Shown here in pieces: positions 60,295-64,000 of a stretch of 64,000 nucleotides of DNA. The notes beneath the pieces are model-generated. The model saw nothing but the letters and a program-made list of their open reading frames with translations. It was not told the origin of the DNA and searched no databases. The DNA comes from a virus. The first letter of the stretch is position 1. Every line of letters starts with the position of its first letter. Where the stretch lies: positions 87,374 to 151,373 of the IMG/VR virus record IMGVR_UViG_3300017917_004503; one strand, written 5' to 3'. A program made the translations under genes and the position numbers.

Positions 60295-60720
60295 GTGAAG
60301 CATTTACTTGAATATTCTAAATATGAACCGGAGGAGGAGTATAAATCTGACTCGAGGAGAAAGATCAATCTGGACGTCGTGAGAGAATTTCCCGAATATA
60401 GAATGATTTTGGATCTTGGATTTAAGGATGTAACTTCACACCAGCAAGAACTAAATAACACCTTGAAATTTACCAGAACTACTGACGTACAAAGAGAAAG
60501 AGGTCACGGTAAAGTTTTTTACACAATACATCCAACTGGAATTGTCCGTAGATATAATCCGGTAAAGAATAGAAAAAATCCTGCTGAATTAGATGAAGGT
60601 AACGGTAATGATTTGAGAGATTTCGGTAAACCGTTCAAAAGAGCTATCGATTATGTCAAAGGACTTAAATACCTTTTACAATATCTAAAGAGAAAAGAAC
60701 AAAAAGGAGATTATCGATAA
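60295..60720 (+). CDS. Hypothetical protein, 141 aa (GTG start)
   Basis: GTG start after an AATATATAATATAC stretch; no upstream ATG in frame. Sequence KHLLEYSKYEPEEEYKSDSR, then VREFPEYRMILDLGFKDVTS, then GHGKVFYTIHPTGIVRRYNP, then KPFKRAIDYVKGLKYLLQYL. Mixed alpha/beta with basic C-terminus. The family is not recognised. It overlaps the next gene by one base (TAATG). Confidence 0.5.
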   Translation: MKHLLEYSKYEPEEEYKSDSRRKINLDVVREFPEYRMILDLGFKDVTSHQQELNNTLKFTRTTDVQRERGHGKVFYTIHPTGIVRRYNPVKNRKNPAELDEGNGNDLRDFGKPFKRAIDYVKGLKYLLQYLKRKEQKGDYR

Positions 60721-60947
60721 TGTGCAATTGTACCAACAGCAGAGAAGTAATTCAAACCCACAAGAATTCTTCAAAACCTTTAAGTCCATTGATCAATAAG
60801 TGGATCATAGATAATATGGGTAGAAAATTATTAGTGCAAGAATCTATCTATGATATATACAATGATATAATCGGATACATAACCAAAAATTCTGACGGCC
60901 AAACCATAAGAATTTTTGAATCCAACGTAAAACAAATTTTAGACTAA
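60720..60947 (+). CDS. Hypothetical protein, 75 aa
   Basis: One-base overlap with the upstream stop. MCNCTNSREVIQTH carries a CxC motif near the N-terminus; the rest is INKWIIDNMGRKLLVQESIY, then YITKNSDGQTIRIFESNVKQ. Function unknown. Confidence 0.5.
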   Translation: MCNCTNSREVIQTHKNSSKPLSPLINKWIIDNMGRKLLVQESIYDIYNDIIGYITKNSDGQTIRIFESNVKQILD

Positions 60948-60948
60948 T

Positions 60949-61404
60949 ATGTTCCACCCAACCGGAAATTCACCAAAAGGAAAAACCCTCATATGTATGG
61001 AGGATGTCGAAAACGAATTAGATGATATTATTGACGAATGCGAACCTTCCAAGATGGTTGAAGGTATCACAAACTGGCTTAATGAACAGGGATATTGTGT
61101 AGAATGCTGGCAAATGAAAGAATATCTGAAAGCCAAAGGACTAAGCGAAGAAACTGTTAATGAAGATATGGCTGCTGCAGCACCCGCTCCAGGATTAGCA
61201 ACACTAGGTACAGTATCTGGTATGGGCAATCCAGCACCTCCAAGTTCGGCCGGAGCCACAAACGCAGGATTCTATAATCCTGCAAATCAAGGATCTGGTG
61301 ATAAGTTTCCATCTCTCACCGTAGGAACTCCTGCGGCAAAATCTAAAAAAGGAAGAAGCGTAGCTACCTTTTTAGATTTCATTAAGAAGAGAAAGAAATC
61401 GTAA
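60949..61404 (+). CDS. Hypothetical protein with low-complexity linker, 151 aa
   Basis: N-terminal 65 residues are acidic and contain CMEDVENELDDIIDECEPSK and EQGYCVECWQMKEYLKAKGL, perhaps a small helical or metal-binding unit (CxxC). The middle is Ala/Pro/Gly-rich (AAAAPAPGLATLGTVSGMGN) and the C-terminus is basic (KKGRSVATFLDFIKKRKKS). The linker type and KxxTFLDF-like end resemble proteins of T4-like phages. Followed by a terminator. Confidence 0.5.
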   Translation: MFHPTGNSPKGKTLICMEDVENELDDIIDECEPSKMVEGITNWLNEQGYCVECWQMKEYLKAKGLSEETVNEDMAAAAPAPGLATLGTVSGMGNPAPPSSAGATNAGFYNPANQGSGDKFPSLTVGTPAAKSKKGRSVATFLDFIKKRKKS

Positions 61405-61424
61405 AAAATAGCAAATATTTCGAC

Positions 61425-61454
61425 AAAATGTCCACCATCGGTGGACATTTTTTC
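61425..61454 (+). terminator. Rho-independent terminator before dnaK
   Basis: AAAATGTCCACC, loop ATC, GGTGGACATTTT: a 12-bp perfect stem followed by more T. It isolates dnaK from upstream genes, so dnaK needs its own promoter within 61455-61559, where I see only an A-rich leader and no strong -35/-10 pair. Confidence 0.9.
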
Positions 61455-61559
61455 TTGTATGGGGGTTTGGAATCTTTTTTGATGTGAATTCTAAGATTAT
61501 TAACATCTAAAAAGAAATCTTTACAAGAAAAAACAGTAAAAATAAAATAAAATAAACAT

Positions 61560-63449
61560 ATGTCAAAAGTAATAGGAATCGACTTAGGAACCACGAATTC
61601 GTGCGTTTCAGTAATTGAAGGATCTTCACCAGTTGTGATAGTGAATTCTGAAGGTAAAAGAACAACCCCTAGCGTTGTTTCATTTAAGGATAACGAGATT
61701 AAGGTTGGGGATCCAGCTAAGAGACAATCGGTTACAAATCCAGAAAACACCATTTACTCAGTCAAAAGATTTATTGGGTCTAAGTTCACTGAGGTTAAAA
61801 AAGAAGCTAAGAAAATGCCTTATAAGGTAAAGGAGGGCGAATCACAAAAAGTAATCATTGAAACCAACAATAGAAAATACGTTCCCCAAGAAATTTCTGC
61901 TATAGTTTTACAAAACTTGAAAAGAACAGCGGAAGAATATTTAGGTGACAGCGTCACAAAAGCAGTTATCACTGTTCCTGCCTATTTTAATGATAGTCAA
62001 AGACAAGCTACAAAAGAAGCCGGAGAAATTGCAGGTTTGGAAGTTCTTAGAATTATAAACGAGCCAACTGCAGCAGCTTTAGCTTATGGCCTTGATAAAG
62101 GAGACAAAGATATGAAAGTTGCAGTCTATGACTTAGGAGGAGGTACTTTCGACGTATCTATTCTTGAAATCGGATCTGGTGTTTTTGAAGTTTTATCTAC
62201 TAATGGAGACACACATCTCGGTGGTGATAATTTCGATGAGAAGATAATCGATTGGATCGTTGAAGAATTCAAGACTGAGTCTGGTATAGACACATCTAAA
62301 GACCCAATGGCATACCAAAGAATCAGAGAAGCAGCGGAAAAGGCTAAGATTGAATTATCTTCTTCTTCTGAGACTGAAATCAACTTACCATATTTAACTG
62401 CAGATTCAAGCGGACCTAAACACTTCGTCAAGAAAATCACCAGAGCAGCTTTTGAAGCTATGTGTTCGGATCTTATTGACAAAACGCTTGCACCTTGCAA
62501 AAAAGCCTTAAATGATGCAGGATTAAAAGCGTCAGATATTGACGAAGTTATTTTAGTTGGCGGATCAACTAGAATACCTAAAGTACAGGATGAGGTTGAA
62601 AAACTTTTCGGTAAGAAGCCATCTAAAAACGTAAATCCTGATGAAGTAGTAGCAATCGGTGCTGCTATCCAAGGAGGGGTTTTAGCAGGAGAGATTAAAG
62701 ACGTACTTCTTTTAGATGTAACCCCACTTTCCCTCGGTATTGAAACTATGGGCGGAGTTTTCACCAAACTGATTGAGTCCAATTCGACAATACCAATTAC
62801 AAAGAGTGAAATATTCTCTACTGCGGTAGATAATCAACATGCGGTTGATATTCACGTTTTGCAAGGCGAAAGACCTATGGCAGCTGATAATAGAACACTT
62901 GGTAAATTTCAATTAACCGACATTCCCCCAGCAATGAGGGGTGTACCTAAAATTGAAGTAACATTTGATATTGACGCAAATGGCATTATCAGCGTTTCTG
63001 CCAAGGATCAAGGAACAGGAAAGAAACAAAACATTCGAATTGAATCAGGAAGTAAATTAACACAAGATGAGATTGAAAAGATGAAGAGAGAAGCTGTTGA
63101 AAATGACGAAGCTGATAAGAAGAGATTGAAAAAATCCCAAATCTCCAACACAGCAGATTCGCTTTGCTTCCAGACCGAAAAAGCCCTTGATGATGTGAGT
63201 GAGAAGATCGAAGATGATGAGAAAGAGAAAATTAAAACTTTGGTTGATGAGCTAAGAAAACTAAAAGACGGAGATGACATTGACGCCACTGAATCCAAAA
63301 TGAAGGAACTTAGCGATAAAATGAATGAAGTAATGACCAAAGTTTACGCAGCTGAGTCACAAAATAATGAAAAGACTGAAACTGGTGAAGCAAGTGAGAA
63401 TGTGAATGTTGAGGATGCTGAATTCGAGGAAGTTACGGATAAAAATTAA
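61560..63449 (+). CDS. dnaK: Hsp70 chaperone DnaK, full length
   Basis: 629 residues, same length as cellular DnaK. The nucleotide-binding domain has [40 protein letters not shown] and [12 protein letters not shown]. The interdomain linker [20 protein letters not shown] is intact, and the substrate domain has [19 protein letters not shown]. The C-terminal lid ends in [11 protein letters not shown], close to the bacterial EEV terminus. All catalytic parts appear present, so it should be active. Leader is aaataaaataaaataaacatATG without Shine-Dalgarno. It probably assists folding of very large virion proteins or replication complexes. DnaJ and GrpE are not in this window; host partners may be used. 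Confidence 0.97.
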   Translation: MSKVIGIDLGTTNSCVSVIEGSSPVVIVNSEGKRTTPSVVSFKDNEIKVGDPAKRQSVTNPENTIYSVKRFIGSKFTEVKKEAKKMPYKVKEGESQKVIIETNNRKYVPQEISAIVLQNLKRTAEEYLGDSVTKAVITVPAYFNDSQRQATKEAGEIAGLEVLRIINEPTAAALAYGLDKGDKDMKVAVYDLGGGTFDVSILEIGSGVFEVLSTNGDTHLGGDNFDEKIIDWIVEEFKTESGIDTSKDPMAYQRIREAAEKAKIELSSSSETEINLPYLTADSSGPKHFVKKITRAAFEAMCSDLIDKTLAPCKKALNDAGLKASDIDEVILVGGSTRIPKVQDEVEKLFGKKPSKNVNPDEVVAIGAAIQGGVLAGEIKDVLLLDVTPLSLGIETMGGVFTKLIESNSTIPITKSEIFSTAVDNQHAVDIHVLQGERPMAADNRTLGKFQLTDIPPAMRGVPKIEVTFDIDANGIISVSAKDQGTGKKQNIRIESGSKLTQDEIEKMKREAVENDEADKKRLKKSQISNTADSLCFQTEKALDDVSEKIEDDEKEKIKTLVDELRKLKDGDDIDATESKMKELSDKMNEVMTKVYAAESQNNEKTETGEASENVNVEDAEFEEVTDKN

Positions 63450-63470
63450 TAATCGATTACATAATATTAA

Positions 63471-63496
63471 AGCCGGGTATAACCCGGCTTTTTTTG
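63471..63496 (+). terminator. Rho-independent terminator after dnaK
   Basis: AGCCGGGT, loop ATA, ACCCGGCT: an 8-bp GC-rich stem followed by TTTTTTG. Confidence 0.92.
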
Positions 63497-63505
63497 TTTG
63501 GTGGG

Positions 63506-63513
63506 GATATATA
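63506..63513 (+). promoter_or_regulatory. GATATATA octamer, candidate promoter element
   Basis: GTGGGGATATATACAAAAAC lies just after the dnaK terminator and 20 nt before the ATG at 63534. A gene directly behind a strong terminator needs its own promoter, so this copy has good contextual support. Confidence 0.5.
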
Positions 63514-63533
63514 CAAAAACACTATTAGATTAA

Positions 63534-64000
63534 ATGCAAACTTTCAAACATTTTAAGGAAAATACAAACGAGGGCTTTGAAGTTGAATCGATCCAGATCT
63601 CAGCTTCACCAGAAGTAACTCAACCTAAAACTCTTGCTCCTGATATTGTCGAGGCTATCGAAAAAAGAATAGCAGGAGAATACGTAGCTCACTACACTTA
63701 CAGAAACGCAGCTAATTGGTGCAAAAATGCGAACTATAAAAAAGCAGCAGCTTTCTTTGAAGCCGAGGCGGCTTATGAATTGGATCACGCTAAAATGCTT
63801 CAGGATTATTTAACACAGTGGAACGTGATTCCTAAAATGCTTCCAGTTGATTCTAATCTTTGCTTCACATCATTGGTTCACATTATTGATGAAGCTTACG
63901 ATGTTGAATATAATCTTTTGAAGAATTATTCGGCAATGCAGATTGCTCTTTGCGAAGCACATCCAGCAACTTTCAATTTCATTCAGAAATTTGTTGATAT
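63534..64000 (+). CDS. Ferritin-like protein with capsid-targeting-like leader, 3'-truncated by window edge
   Basis: The visible 155 residues start MQTFKHFKENTNE, a leader type seen in other genes here, followed by an extended segment to about residue 35. Four-helix-bundle signs follow: helix A IVEAIEKRIAGEYVAHYTYR with E49, helix B KKAAAFFEAEAAYELDHAKM with the ExxH pair E82/H85, helix C SLVHIIDEAYDVEYNLLKNY with E120, and the start of helix D PATFNFIQKFVD. This matches the di-iron site pattern of ferritins and related ferritin-like proteins. It could store iron, protect DNA (Dps-like) or be a di-iron enzyme. The C-terminus is outside the window. Confidence 0.7.
   Translation, partial: MQTFKHFKENTNEGFEVESIQISASPEVTQPKTLAPDIVEAIEKRIAGEYVAHYTYRNAANWCKNANYKKAAAFFEAEAAYELDHAKMLQDYLTQWNVIPKMLPVDSNLCFTSLVHIIDEAYDVEYNLLKNYSAMQIALCEAHPATFNFIQKFVD

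Noticed and set aside
62126-62782. Long minus-strand frame inside dnaK
   Set aside because: Antisense frame of 218 codons caused by dnaK codon structure; dnaK itself is unambiguous.
1-64000. Search by eye for tRNA genes, attachment sites and IS elements
   Set aside because: Intergenic gaps are short and no cloverleaf, transposase, terminal repeat or integrase was seen; a tRNA scan would be needed to exclude tRNAs fully.

Overview
The window looks like about 64 kb from the interior of a large T4-like (myovirus) phage genome infecting a member of the Bacteroidota. The phage assignment rests on recognisable T4-type parts: baseplate proteins resembling gp53, gp27, gp5, gp25 and gp6, a PhoH ATPase, a gp32-like ssDNA-binding protein, a DnaG-type primase, and a UvsY-like/UvsW pair in T4 order. 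The host inference rests on AT-rich DNA, A-rich leaders with almost no Shine-Dalgarno sequence (e.g. before dnaK and the gp32-like gene), a Bacteroidota-type Hc1 histone-like protein, a DUF4494-like protein, a regulator-propeller (Reg_prop) repeat in a tail protein, and a full-length DnaK. All genes but one (phoH) lie on the + strand. No tRNA, integrase, CRISPR array or IS element was seen.

Layout. 1-7516: tail tube/baseplate hub and spike genes, including a protein with a 69-bp tandem repeat. 7576-10162: a ribosomal-protein-S1-like protein overlapping an amidoligase-like protein with a beta-helical C-terminus. 10179-18892: baseplate wedge genes ending in a 1733-residue protein with mucin-like Ser/Thr stalks. 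18929-19894: a glycosyltransferase directly behind those stalks. 19937-25680: PKD-like and propeller-type tail proteins. 25719-26486: phoH on the minus strand, facing a palindromic terminator. 26738-44457: very large appendage proteins and three paralogous collagen-like fibres. 44495-48441: a membrane-anchored coiled-coil protein (possible spanin) and two structural proteins, one with a tail-tube look. 48471-54007: DNA metabolism (RuvC-like nuclease, gp32-like SSB, primase, UvsY-like, UvsW). 54039-60947: accessory genes, including a pol-beta-like nucleotidyltransferase, an RNA-ligase/NMN-adenylyltransferase fusion, an Hc1 histone, small paralogues and a zinc-ribbon Vsr/EDxHD-type endonuclease. 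60949-64000: a small protein, DnaK, and a ferritin-like protein cut by the window edge.

How it fits together. The left two thirds encode the virion tail, baseplate and adhesion apparatus. The right third encodes recombination-dependent replication and host-takeover functions. A repeated GATATATA octamer lies 8-32 nt upstream of at least nine gene starts across both parts and is a candidate phage-specific promoter element. Several accessory proteins start with short leaders resembling the T4 capsid-targeting sequence, followed by an (L/I)xE-type site, so part of the accessory set may be packaged in the capsid. The most unusual items are the ligase-NMNAT fusion, the glycosyltransferase beside Ser/Thr stalks, the S1-like protein next to an amidoligase fusion, and the shared C-terminal fibre module. 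All family assignments were made by eye from motifs; no search or structure prediction was run.
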